NCBI GenBank assembly: GCA_002393575.1
Contig: DGSN01000070.1
Span: forward strand, 25,082-54,107
Length of the DNA stretch: 29,026 nt
Origin: Prevotellaceae bacterium UBA4361
Lineage (GTDB): Bacteria; Bacteroidota; Bacteroidia; Bacteroidales; Bacteroidaceae
Reading direction: 5' to 3'
The first letter of the stretch is position 1. Each line of letters starts with the position of its first letter. Under the pieces are notes generated by a model. It was not told the DNA's origin. It was given only the letters and a program-made list of their open reading frames with translations, and did no database searches. Of the stretch, positions 1-8,186 are shown piece after piece. Position numbers and translations under genes: made by a program.

Positions 1-165
1 CGTTGTTCCTTGTTCTTTGTCCTTTATACTTAATTGAGGTTTTATCAAGGATTTAAAGGATTTAAAGGGATTATTTTCCTCTCTATCCACTCCCCTCGCC
101 TTTTGGAGAGGGGTCGGGGGTGAGGCTTTTTCATTTTTCACTTTTCACTTTTATCGCTTCTTTTA
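1..165. repeat. Mosaic intergenic repeat E1
   Basis: This non-coding stretch has three modules. Bases 8-27 carry a TTGTTCTTTGTCC word whose reverse complement recurs at 18876-18890. Bases 45-72 carry the A/T-rich module (AAGGATTTAAAGG words) also seen at about 6988, 11900, 18980 and 21326. Bases 76-125 carry a C-rich arm and a G-rich arm (CCCCTC ... GAGGGG) that can fold, followed by TTTTTCACTTTTCACTTTT words. The C-rich arm at 76-98 is nearly identical to 7016-7041. No coding potential is seen. Confidence 0.6.
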
Positions 166-265
166 TGCAAAGTTATAAAGATTTTAAAGAAAAACGAAAA
201 AAGCATTTCTTTTTCTTAACTGTTTCTGTTTAAAAACGGGTATATCGTTAAAAAATACAAGAATT

Positions 266-296
266 TTTGTTGGGCAGGAAAATATGCGTATCTTTG
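266..296 (+). promoter_or_regulatory. Bacteroidota-type promoter of the LptD-like gene
   Basis: TTTG at 266-269 and TATCTTTG at 289-296 are separated by 19 bp. This fits the Bacteroidota housekeeping sigma consensus (TTTG, 19-21 bp, TAnnTTTG). Transcription should start near 303, giving a leader of about 57 nt before the TTG start at 360. Confidence 0.75.
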
Positions 297-318
297 CATG
301 ATTTTTTGTAGCGATGCA

Positions 319-336
319 AGGTGAAGCTTTTCACCT
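319..336 (+). promoter_or_regulatory. Leader hairpin upstream of the LptD-like gene
   Basis: AGGTGAA (319-325) and TTCACCT (330-336) form a perfect 7-bp stem with a GCTT loop, inside the predicted 5' leader. It has no U-tract after it, so it is unlikely to be a terminator. It could affect mRNA stability or translation; that role is inference. Confidence 0.4.
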
Positions 337-359
337 GAAACAATAATGCGAATAGGGTT

Positions 360-3281
360 TTGAAAAAACGAATCTACATATTTTTCTTCATGCTGACGGC
401 TGTGTTTACCATTGCCCAAAGTGGGCGAAGCCTTAGCACGGGGAAAACGAATTGCTTGCCTTTCGAGGTGGTACGCGACTCCGTCATTGTACCCCAACGG
501 TCAGCTCAGCGAGATTCGTTGAAGAAAAGCACACTCACTGAAGACCAAAAGGCTCTAGCGGAACTGGACTCCGTGAAAAGGGCGTTCGACCGTGAGCACG
601 GCATCAGCAACGACAGTATTGTTCCTCGAAAATCCGATACTCAGCAGGGGAATAGCAAAGCCATCCAGTGGAACGATTCCATTGCAGCCGTGGAGGACTC
701 CATCGCGGAGTCGAAGAAAGGTGCGCTGGAAGACCCTGTGGCTTTCGAATCAAAAGACTCGCTGGTGTTCTACATGGACACGAAGAATGCTCATCTGTAT
801 GGTGACGGTAAGGTGGACTACCAGAACATCACGTTGACTTCCGACTTGATTACGATGAACATGGACAGTTCTGTCGTCCATGCTGTGGGTGTGGTGGATA
901 GCTTGGGAAACATCGAAGGAAAACCTGTGTTCAAGCAGGGAAGCGATGAGTATGAGCTGGATGCTATTTCCTACAACTTCAAATCGCAGAAGGCGTTCAT
1001 CACGAATGTCTCCACGGAACAGCAAGAGGGCTTTCTCCGAAGTTACGAGGCGAAGAAGGTGAACGACAAGGTGTTCAACATGAGAAAGGGTACTTACACG
1101 ACCTGCGACGAGGAGCATCCTCACTTCTACATCGCCTTGAGCCGTGGCAAGGTGTACCGAGGCAAGAGTGTGTTTTCGGGTCCCGCCTGGCTCGTCGTTG
1201 AGGATGTGCCGTTGCCGTTAGCTGTTCCCTTTGCCTATTTCCCATTCACCGATTCTTATAGTTCAGGCTTCATCATGCCGAGCTATGGCGACGAGAGTAC
1301 GCGTGGCTTCTACTTGCGCGATGGTGGCTACTATTTCGCCATCAACGACAACTGGGACTTGAAGCTAACGGGAGAAATCTTCACGAAAGGTTCTTGGGGC
1401 ATTGGGGCTCAGACCACCTATAAGAAACGCTACAAGTATTCTGGCAATTTCTATTTCAACTACCAGGTGTCGGTCACGGGCGAAAAGAATATTCCTGGCT
1501 ATTCCAAGGAGAAGAACTTCAAGGTTCAGTGGAGCCACAAGCAGGATGCAAAAGCCAATCCCAACAGTTCTTTCTCAGCCAGCGTGAACTTTGCCACCCA
1601 GAGCTTTGAGAAGAACAACCTCACAAGCCTCTACAACCCTACCGCCTATTCTCAGAGCATCCGAACTTCATCCATCAGATACTCTCGCAACATTCCTTCT
1701 ATCGGCTTGAGTATCACGTCGAGCATGAACATTTCCCAGAACATGCGCGACTCTGTCATTTCGCTTACCCTTCCCAACCTGAGCATTAGCCTCCAGCGCA
1801 TCTACCCTTTCCGCCGCAAGAAGATGGTAGGCAAGGAAAGATGGTATGAGAAAATCAACCTATACTACACAGGATTGATCGAAAACAGCATCAGGACAAA
1901 GGAGAACAAGTTGCTGAAAAGCAATCTTATCAAGGATTGGACCAACGGCATGAAGCACACCATCCCTGTGTCGGCTTCTTTTCAGGTGTTGAAATACATC
2001 AACGTCGTTCCATCGTTCACCTACAATTCCCGTTGGTACACACGCCGCGTGGAGCAGAGCTGGGATCAGCTCAACCAGCACGTGGTGCGCGACACCATCT
2101 ACGGCTTCAACAATGTGTACGACTACAACCTCAGCGTTCAGGCAAACACCAAGCTCTACGGTTTCTATAAGTTCAACCCGAAGGTGTGGGGACAGAAACT
2201 GCAAATGGTGCGACATGTGTTCACGCCGAGTGTGTCCTTCAACTATGCTCCCGACTTCAGTGCCACGCGCTATGGGTATCACAAAACTTACGTTCAGACC
2301 GACATCAACGGCAATGTGACGCAAAAGGTGGATTACTCTCCATTCGAAGGTTCCTTGTATAGCTACCCTGGAAAAGGAAAGGTGGGAAGCGTGAGTCTCG
2401 ACATTGGCAACAACATCGAAATGAAAGTGAAGAGCGACCGAGACTCTACAGGTGTGAAGAAAATCAGTCTGATTGATGAACTCGGTGCCAGCATCACTTA
2501 CAACATGGCTGCTAAGACTCAGCCTTGGGGCAACCTGAACACCCGTCTGCGACTGAAATGGGGAAAATTCACCTTCAACATGAACACCACATGGCAGACA
2601 TACGCCTACGCATTCGATGAAAGAGGAAACGTAATTGTCGGTGACAGGACTGAATGGTCATACGGACGTTGGGGACGCTATCAAGGCACATCGAAACACC
2701 TTTCATATACCTTCAACAATCAGTCGCTGAAAAAAATCAAGAAAAGCATTCGCAAACTTTTCGGACATGACGACGAAGAAGAATTGGAGGAACAGAAAAA
2801 GGACGAGAACAGCGAGGAAAGCGAAGGCAAGCCAGACGTTGGCCGCAGGAACAAATCCAAGAAAAAGCAGGAGGAAAGCGTAGGCACTGATGCTGACGGC
2901 TACATGAAATTCTCCATTCCGTGGACTCTCACTATTTCCTACGGTATCAGCATGTCTGAAGACCGCTCCAAGCCTATCAACGTGAAGTCGATGCGCTATC
3001 CATATAAATTCGTTCAGAATCTGAATATCTCAGGTAGTGTGCGTCTGTCATCAGGATGGAACATTGCCTACATGTCTGGTTACGACTTCACCAACAAGGC
3101 GATTTCCATGACAACTGTCAATATTTCGCGCGACATGCACTGCTTTAACATTTCGGGAGGCATGACTTTCGGTCCATTCACCTCATATCATGTCACCATG
3201 CGAGCAAATGCCAGCACTCTTACCGATGCTCTCAAGTACGACAAGAAAAGCTCTTACTCCAGCTCCATCCGCTGGTATTAA
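360..3281 (+). CDS. lptD: LptD-like outer-membrane LPS assembly protein
   Basis: A 973-residue secreted outer-membrane protein of the Bacteroidota LptD/OstA type, which would insert lipopolysaccharide into the outer leaflet. The chosen start is TTG at 360, because it supplies the KKR n-region of a signal peptide (cleavage probably after ...TIAQ). The first in-frame ATG, at 390, would remove those charges. Residues about 130-300 form the OstA-like periplasmic beta region (repeating strands such as AHLYGDGKVDYQNITL). The rest alternates aromatic and polar residues as a large barrel does and ends in ...SIRWY. An acidic/basic low-complexity stretch at about residues 803-845 looks like an inserted loop. 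A separate promoter and a palindromic downstream gap suggest a single-gene unit. The family call is firm; I cannot tell from sequence alone whether this is the only LptD in the genome. Confidence 0.85.
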   Translation: MKKRIYIFFFMLTAVFTIAQSGRSLSTGKTNCLPFEVVRDSVIVPQRSAQRDSLKKSTLTEDQKALAELDSVKRAFDREHGISNDSIVPRKSDTQQGNSKAIQWNDSIAAVEDSIAESKKGALEDPVAFESKDSLVFYMDTKNAHLYGDGKVDYQNITLTSDLITMNMDSSVVHAVGVVDSLGNIEGKPVFKQGSDEYELDAISYNFKSQKAFITNVSTEQQEGFLRSYEAKKVNDKVFNMRKGTYTTCDEEHPHFYIALSRGKVYRGKSVFSGPAWLVVEDVPLPLAVPFAYFPFTDSYSSGFIMPSYGDESTRGFYLRDGGYYFAINDNWDLKLTGEIFTKGSWGIGAQTTYKKRYKYSGNFYFNYQVSVTGEKNIPGYSKEKNFKVQWSHKQDAKANPNSSFSASVNFATQSFEKNNLTSLYNPTAYSQSIRTSSIRYSRNIPSIGLSITSSMNISQNMRDSVISLTLPNLSISLQRIYPFRRKKMVGKERWYEKINLYYTGLIENSIRTKENKLLKSNLIKDWTNGMKHTIPVSASFQVLKYINVVPSFTYNSRWYTRRVEQSWDQLNQHVVRDTIYGFNNVYDYNLSVQANTKLYGFYKFNPKVWGQKLQMVRHVFTPSVSFNYAPDFSATRYGYHKTYVQTDINGNVTQKVDYSPFEGSLYSYPGKGKVGSVSLDIGNNIEMKVKSDRDSTGVKKISLIDELGASITYNMAAKTQPWGNLNTRLRLKWGKFTFNMNTTWQTYAYAFDERGNVIVGDRTEWSYGRWGRYQGTSKHLSYTFNNQSLKKIKKSIRKLFGHDDEEELEEQKKDENSEESEGKPDVGRRNKSKKKQEESVGTDADGYMKFSIPWTLTISYGISMSEDRSKPINVKSMRYPYKFVQNLNISGSVRLSSGWNIAYMSGYDFTNKAISMTTVNISRDMHCFNISGGMTFGPFTSYHVTMRANASTLTDALKYDKKSSYSSSIRWY

Positions 3282-3296
3282 GTAGGAGTGAAAAGA

Positions 3297-3440
3297 GTCG
3301 AAGGTCTAAGGTCGAAAGTCTAAGGTCTAAGGTCTAAGGTCTAAGGTCGAAAGTCGAAAGTCTAAGGTCGAAAGTCAAAAGTCTAAGGTCTAAGGCAAAA
3401 GCAACCACATACCTTAGACCTCAGACCTTAGACCTTAGAC
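3297..3440. repeat. Mosaic intergenic repeat E2 (CTAAGGT words)
   Basis: The left arm (3297-3396) is tandem variants of GGTCTAA and GGTCGAAAGT. The loop at 3396-3410 contains AACCACAT. The right arm (3411-3440) is the inverted word (CCTTAGA repeated four times). The transcript could form a long hairpin between the LptD-like and helicase genes. The words differ from those of the other elements but the architecture is the same. Confidence 0.7.
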
Positions 3441-3462
3441 ATGAAAATAATTAAAAATCAAT

Positions 3463-4773
3463 ATGAATATCAATGATTTGTCAGCACTGGGCATATCTGA
3501 ATTGAGCGATATGCAGCAGTGTGTGTCGAAAGCGTGGCAAGAGCAAAGCGATAAGGACATTGTGCTACTTTCCCCAACGGGCAGCGGCAAAACCATCGCC
3601 TATCTCCTACCCCTCATGGAGCGTATCGACACTTCAGCCGACTGTGTGCAAGCCGTCGTCATAGTTCCATCCCGAGAATTGGCGATGCAGACAGACGATG
3701 TCATCAAGAAGATGAAGACCGACGTGAGGAGCCTCTGCTGCTATGGAGGTCGCCCAGCTATGGACGAACACAGGAAGATGAATGTCCTTCAGCCCCACAT
3801 CATCATTGCTACACCAGGACGACTGGTGGACCATCTCAGCAAGCGGAATTTCGAAGTAACATACATACGCACTCTTGTCATCGACGAATTCGACAAGAGT
3901 CTGGAATTTGGTTTTCAGAAAGAAATGCAGGAAGCCATCTCGATGCTACCACTTGTGAAGAAGAGAGTGCTGCTCAGTGCCACAGATGCGGAACAGATTC
4001 CCCATTTTGTGAACATGAGCGGAGCACTGCGCATCGACTATCTGAAAGCAGAAGAACGTGTGGCATTCAGCATTGTCCATTCCCCACAGAAAGACAAGCT
4101 CAACACCCTACTCGACCTCCTGCGCAGCCTTGGCTCATCCAAGATCATCGTCTTTCTCAACTACCGCGATGCCGTAGGACGAGTGTATGACTTTCTCAAA
4201 GCACAAGGTGTGGCAGCCGAAATGTATCATGGCGGCATGGAACAAGACCGACGCGAACGAGCCATCTATAAATTTGGAAACGGAACAAGCAACGTACTCG
4301 TTTCCACCGATTTGGGTTCTCGTGGCCTCGACATTCCCGACACCGACTGCATCATCCACTACCATCTTCCCATCAACCAAGAAGCCTATACGCATCGTAA
4401 CGGCAGAACGGCTCGTTGGGAAGCCGAAGGACGGGCATTCATGATTCTCAATGAGGACGAGTCGCTACCCAAATACCTCAATGAAAACGCTGTTCGAGAA
4501 TACTACATTCCCAAAAAGCTGCCACCTATCGCCCAACCACAGATGGCGACTCTCTACATCGGTAAAGGAAAGAAAGACAAAATCAGCAAGATGGATGTCA
4601 TGGGATTCCTTTGCAAGATAGGCGGGTTGGAACGAACCGACGTAGGACGTATCGATGTGCGTGACCATTGTTCATACGCAGCCGTTTCCCGTTCCCTCAT
4701 CCACCAACTGCTACAACGGTTGGAAGGACAAAAAATCAAGGGAATCAAGACATTTTTCAGGGAAGCCAAGTAA
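3463..4773 (+). CDS. DEAD-box RNA helicase, DbpA type
   Basis: A 436-residue ATP-dependent RNA helicase. Visible motifs in order are SPTGSGKT (residues 37-44, Walker A), PSRELA (69-74, motif Ia), TPGRL (117-121), DEFD (141-144, the DEAD box with F for A), SAT (172-174), STDLGSRGLDIP (281-292) and HRNGRTAR (311-318). Residues about 362-436 resemble the DbpA C-terminal RNA-binding domain, which in E. coli DbpA targets 23S rRNA. A role in large-subunit ribosome assembly is therefore likely but inferred. The start follows the repeat at 3297-3440 directly and no promoter match was seen. It converges on the arabinofuranosidase gene, with a strong hairpin between them. Confidence 0.9.
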   Translation: MNINDLSALGISELSDMQQCVSKAWQEQSDKDIVLLSPTGSGKTIAYLLPLMERIDTSADCVQAVVIVPSRELAMQTDDVIKKMKTDVRSLCCYGGRPAMDEHRKMNVLQPHIIIATPGRLVDHLSKRNFEVTYIRTLVIDEFDKSLEFGFQKEMQEAISMLPLVKKRVLLSATDAEQIPHFVNMSGALRIDYLKAEERVAFSIVHSPQKDKLNTLLDLLRSLGSSKIIVFLNYRDAVGRVYDFLKAQGVAAEMYHGGMEQDRRERAIYKFGNGTSNVLVSTDLGSRGLDIPDTDCIIHYHLPINQEAYTHRNGRTARWEAEGRAFMILNEDESLPKYLNENAVREYYIPKKLPPIAQPQMATLYIGKGKKDKISKMDVMGFLCKIGGLERTDVGRIDVRDHCSYAAVSRSLIHQLLQRLEGQKIKGIKTFFREAK

Positions 4774-4837
4774 AAGTGAAAAGTGAAAAGTGAAAAATGC
4801 CATCCGGCTCAATCGCTTCACACTTCACGCTTCACGT
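4774..4837. repeat. Mosaic intergenic repeat E3 (AAGTGAAA words)
   Basis: Three AAGTGAAA words (4774-4797) are followed by a core GCCATCCGGCT (about 4799-4809) and then inverted words (TTCACACTTCACGCTTCACG, 4815-4835). This is the same arm-core-arm layout as the other elements and sits between convergent genes. Confidence 0.6.
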
Positions 4838-4843
4838 CAAATA

Positions 4844-4901
4844 GAACAACGGAAAAAACGGGAAAACGGAAGTTTCTGTTTTTCCGTTTTTTCCGTTGTT
4901 C
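4844..4901. terminator. Bidirectional terminator-like hairpin between convergent genes
   Basis: Bases 4844-4868 and 4877-4901 form a 25-bp stem with two mismatches and an 8-nt loop. The arms consist of GAACAACGG and AAAAAACGG words. It lies between the stop codons of the helicase (plus) and the arabinofuranosidase (minus), so it probably ends both transcripts. Confidence 0.65.
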
Positions 4902-4921
4902 TTCATTCTTCACGTTAAACC

Positions 4922-6955
4922 TTACAACTCATATTCCAACATCACGAAGGAATAAGGCTGGAGTTCGAGGGTAAAGCGCTTCTGAGCACGGATGGACTCA
5001 CGGCGAGGTGCGATAGGCTGTGCGTCGAAGTTGTTCTCAGCCTCAGGCTCTCCCGTAAGGGTGGTTTTCGTTGCTTTCTTTTTGAGTCCGAAACGGCTAA
5101 GGTTGACATCAGCGCGACGAGTCTCAGCTGTAGCATTGCAAAGCTTGACGAAGAGACGACGTGTCTTGACATTTAGAACCACACTCTGTCCGTAGTGGAC
5201 ATCCACTTGTGGTTGTTCGATGCCTGCTGCATCTCCTTCGAAACGGACACAATCACCATAATAGTATTGTCCCGCCGACTGTCCAAACATTTGCTGCACA
5301 TAGTAGCTGCAAGTGAGATAAGGACGTTCGTTGTCGAAGTAAATCAAGTCGGGATTCCAGTTGGTGGCATTCTTGCGAGCAAAGAGCGGTGCGTAAGATG
5401 TCATACAGACCACATCGCCATTGCGCTCCACATGGAGGAGATACAGACCTTCAGCCAATGCGTCAATCAGTTTCTTGTCTTTAGCCGCATACTCTCCGAG
5501 ATAGACTTTTGTCTTTCTGTCGCGAGAATAGTTGTCGTACTGACGGCTGTGGAGGAAATAATTGTTCTGCTCATAATAGTGCTCGTCGATGATAGGCATT
5601 CCCAGTTCCTCTGCCAGTTTCCAACCAGCTTCATAGTCGGGATTGTCTGGGTGAGAACCAGGACCAGCAGTACCAACAATGACAATCTCAGGGTGAGCCT
5701 TCGTCACTTTATTATACATATACTTGAAGCGCTCATTGAACTCAGGTGAAATCTTTTCTTCGTTTCCTATTCCGAGATACTTCAGATTGAAAGGCTTTGG
5801 ATGTCCTGCATCAGCACGCATCTTTGCCCATTTGGAGGTAGCTGGGTCGCCATTAGCCCATTCGATGAGGTCGAGGGCATCCTGCACCCATTCGTCCATC
5901 TCGCTCATAGGCACTACGTCCTGTGCCTGCTTAGGCCACATGTTCCATCCACCATTGGTACCCTGACAGCTGACACCGCAAGGAAGGATTGGTATTGGCT
6001 CCATGCCGAGGTCCTCGCAGAACTGGAAATACTCAAAATAGCCTAAGCCCATCGACTGGTGATAGCCCCATGTGTTCTTCTGCTGAACACGCTGATGGCG
6101 TGGACCGATGGTGTTCTTCCAGCGATAGGTGTTCCAGAAGCCGTCGCCACCGCCATGAACAACACAACCACCAGGGAAACGCATGAAACGAGGATGCAAA
6201 TCAGCTAATGCCTGTGCAAGGTCCTTGCGAAGACCATGTCCTTTGTAAGTATCCTGTGGCATGAGCGACACATCGTCAACATACACGTCGCCCTCGTTGA
6301 GTACCAAAAGCTGAAGGGCTGCCTTCTGGCAGTCGGCATTAGGTGTGAGAGTGGCTTTGTACTCCATTGGCTCACTCTGAGTACCAGCTGGAATGTCGAT
6401 GATAGCTTCCGACAACAACTTAGGGTCTTTGCCCCATCCTTGTGGCTCAACAAGTGCCACACGCACCTGCTTAGCACCTCCTACGTTGGCAAGACGCATG
6501 GAGAAATCGTACTTCGCATTATTCTTGATGCTAATGCCGTCGAAACCGTCGTTCTGGATGCCGAAACCTCTCCATCCTTTGTAGTCATAGAATTCCCTCG
6601 CACGTTCCACATGCAGACGCATCACCGTGTTAGAGTTGTAAGACGAAGTGAAAGTCTTATCGACTTTAGGCGTTGTGACAGGCTGGATATAGCCCAAGGA
6701 ATGACCAGGACGGATGGTTCTCCATGCTGTTCCTGGTCCCCAACCGTCTTTCTCAGCAGGACTGAATTCGAAAGAGCCGTTCTGCAAGAGTTCGGCATAC
6801 AAACCGCCATCGGCAGACGAGCTGATATCCTCGAAGAAAATGCCAATGAGTTCATCACTGATGGGTTTTCCGCCCTTTGGGGCAGACATTTGTCGCTGCG
6901 CCTGCGCCATCGTCGAGGCACACAGAAGCAGCAGGGGAATGATTCTTTTGTTCAT
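4922..6955 (-). CDS. Secreted alpha-L-arabinofuranosidase, GH51
   Basis: A 677-residue glycoside hydrolase that releases arabinose from arabinan- or arabinoxylan-type plant glycans. Residues 1-20 are a signal peptide (MNKRIIPLLLLCASTMAQAQ), so it acts in the periplasm or beyond. The GH51 signature ELIGIFFEDIS is at 35-45. An inserted jelly-roll, CBM-like section occupies about 90-235. MRFPGGCVVHG (258-268) begins the catalytic barrel. GIGNE (395-399) supplies the predicted acid/base E399, and YLGEY (485-489) the predicted nucleophile E488. A C-terminal beta domain ends near 677. Length and motifs are complete, so it should be active. No SusC/D genes or other polysaccharide-utilisation genes adjoin it, so it looks like an isolated enzyme. 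No clear promoter was seen; a mosaic repeat lies about 30 bp upstream. Confidence 0.92.
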   Translation of the reverse strand: MNKRIIPLLLLCASTMAQAQRQMSAPKGGKPISDELIGIFFEDISSSADGGLYAELLQNGSFEFSPAEKDGWGPGTAWRTIRPGHSLGYIQPVTTPKVDKTFTSSYNSNTVMRLHVERAREFYDYKGWRGFGIQNDGFDGISIKNNAKYDFSMRLANVGGAKQVRVALVEPQGWGKDPKLLSEAIIDIPAGTQSEPMEYKATLTPNADCQKAALQLLVLNEGDVYVDDVSLMPQDTYKGHGLRKDLAQALADLHPRFMRFPGGCVVHGGGDGFWNTYRWKNTIGPRHQRVQQKNTWGYHQSMGLGYFEYFQFCEDLGMEPIPILPCGVSCQGTNGGWNMWPKQAQDVVPMSEMDEWVQDALDLIEWANGDPATSKWAKMRADAGHPKPFNLKYLGIGNEEKISPEFNERFKYMYNKVTKAHPEIVIVGTAGPGSHPDNPDYEAGWKLAEELGMPIIDEHYYEQNNYFLHSRQYDNYSRDRKTKVYLGEYAAKDKKLIDALAEGLYLLHVERNGDVVCMTSYAPLFARKNATNWNPDLIYFDNERPYLTCSYYVQQMFGQSAGQYYYGDCVRFEGDAAGIEQPQVDVHYGQSVVLNVKTRRLFVKLCNATAETRRADVNLSRFGLKKKATKTTLTGEPEAENNFDAQPIAPRRESIRAQKRFTLELQPYSFVMLEYEL

Positions 6956-6985
6956 AAATTCATAGTAATTAATAATATGAGTCTT

Positions 6986-7151
6986 TAATCAGGGATTTTA
7001 AGGATTTAAAAGGATTTTTTCCTCTCTATCCACTCCCCTCGTCCATATCAACGATAACGATAACCATAACGATAACTGCCATCCGGATGAAAAGTTAAGG
7101 TTAAGGTTAGGGTTAAGGTTATGAAGAGAGGGGCTGGGGGTGGGTCTTTTT
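6986..7151. repeat. Mosaic intergenic repeat E4
   Basis: The A/T-rich module (AATCAGGGATTTTAAGGATT) is at 6987-7018. It is followed by a C-rich arm (7016-7043), ATAACG words (7052-7076), the core GCCATCCGGATG (7078-7089), AAGGTT words (7092-7121) and a G-rich arm (7123-7146). The nested order is outer arm, word, core, word, outer arm. It lies between two minus-strand genes. Confidence 0.65.
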
Positions 7152-8030
7152 TTAACTGTCTAAGTATCTTTGGGAGAGAGGTGCAAATTCGTCGATGCGA
7201 CGGTCACGGAGAAAAGGCCACCAGCGGCGGACATTCTCACAACGCTGCATGTCGATTTCCACCACAGCCACTTCCTCCTTGTCGATGGATGCCCGATAAA
7301 GGAATTCTCCCTGAGGGCCAACCACAAAACTGCTGCCCCAGAACCGTATGCCGTTGGTCTGTCCCGACGGGTCGGGTTCAAATCCCGTTCGGTTCACGGC
7401 TATCACAGGCAAACCATTTGCCACGGCATGACCTCGTTGCACCGTCGTCCATGCCTCGCGTTGGCGTTCTTGCTCCTCCTTCGTGTCCGACGACTCGTAA
7501 CCGATGGCTGTAGGGTAAATCAGCAATTCAGCACCACGCAAAGCCATCAGCCGTGCCCCTTCTGGATACCATTGGTCCCAACACACCTGCACACCCAATC
7601 GCCCCACAGAAGTAGCAATAGGCTGGAAGCCCAAGTCGCCAGGCGTGAAGTAGAACTTCTCGTAATAAGCAGGGTCATCAGGAATGTGCATCTTGCGATA
7701 TTTGCCAGCTATCGTCCCATCCTTTTCGAATACCACAGCCGTGTTGTGATACAATCCCGCAGCTCGACGTTCAAAAAGCGATGTGACGAGCACAATGCCC
7801 AACTCCCTCGCCAACCGACCGTAGAAATCCGTGGAAGGACCAGGGATAGGCTCAGCCAAGTCGAAGTAGTCAGTATTCTCCACCTGACAAAAATAAAGAG
7901 AGTTGTGCAACTCTTGCAAAACCACCAGTTCCGCACCCCGAGCTGCAGCCTCACGGATGCTTTCAGCCAAGCTCAGACGATTGCCATTCACGTCGTCCGA
8001 ACAGCTCTTCTGTATGATACCTACTTTCAT
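7152..8030 (-). CDS. aguB: N-carbamoylputrescine amidase
   Basis: A 292-residue nitrilase-superfamily hydrolase, probably converting N-carbamoylputrescine to putrescine, CO2 and ammonia in the agmatine route of polyamine synthesis. The catalytic triad is visible as E40 (VLQELH), K113 (YRKMHIPDD) and C150 (QVCWDQWYPE). The C-terminal features RFWGSSFV and RRWWPFLRDRR fit the AguB subfamily, and the length is typical. It is cytoplasmic, with no signal peptide. The usual partner agmatine deiminase (aguA) is not in this window. The gene is divergent from the aminotransferase and has a candidate promoter 18-25 bp upstream, which implies a very short leader. Confidence 0.9.
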   Translation of the reverse strand: MKVGIIQKSCSDDVNGNRLSLAESIREAAARGAELVVLQELHNSLYFCQVENTDYFDLAEPIPGPSTDFYGRLARELGIVLVTSLFERRAAGLYHNTAVVFEKDGTIAGKYRKMHIPDDPAYYEKFYFTPGDLGFQPIATSVGRLGVQVCWDQWYPEGARLMALRGAELLIYPTAIGYESSDTKEEQERQREAWTTVQRGHAVANGLPVIAVNRTGFEPDPSGQTNGIRFWGSSFVVGPQGEFLYRASIDKEEVAVVEIDMQRCENVRRWWPFLRDRRIDEFAPLSQRYLDS

Positions 8031-8047
8031 AGACCCGAATTTTTGTG

Positions 8048-8055
8048 CAAAATTA
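8048..8055 (-). promoter_or_regulatory. Candidate -7 element for aguB
   Basis: On the minus strand, TAATTTTG (8055 down to 8048) matches TAnnTTTG. A TTCG at about 8078-8075 is a one-mismatch -33 element at 19 bp spacing. The leader to the ATG at 8030 would be only about 11 nt. Confidence 0.45.
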
Positions 8056-8094
8056 ATTCATTTGAACGAAAAAGCGAATGATTTGACCCTATTT

Positions 8095-8126
8095 TTTGCA
8101 TTTCAACCGAAATTGCCTTAACTTTG
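8095..8126 (+). promoter_or_regulatory. Bacteroidota-type promoter of the aminotransferase gene
   Basis: TTTG at 8095-8098 and TAACTTTG at 8119-8126 are separated by 20 bp, a full consensus match. Transcription should start near 8133, giving a leader of about 54 nt to the ATG at 8187. Confidence 0.75.
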
Positions 8127-8186
8127 CAACTTCATTCGGCAAAAGCCGTTTCCATTTGTAAGTATTTAGCATAAAAAACAAACCCG

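Noticed and set aside
3297..3440. CRISPR-like array of GGTCTAAG repeats
   Set aside because: Repeats are 7-11 bp with no unique spacers, the arms are inverted, and no cas genes are present.
7044..7125. Telomere- or origin-like hexamer repeats (GATAAC, AAGGTT)
   Set aside because: The words fit the arm design of the mosaic elements and no DnaA boxes or replication genes are nearby.
7170..8081. Long open frame antisense to aguB (303 codons)
   Set aside because: It lies opposite a clear AguB gene with all catalytic residues, and its own translation has no recognisable domain.
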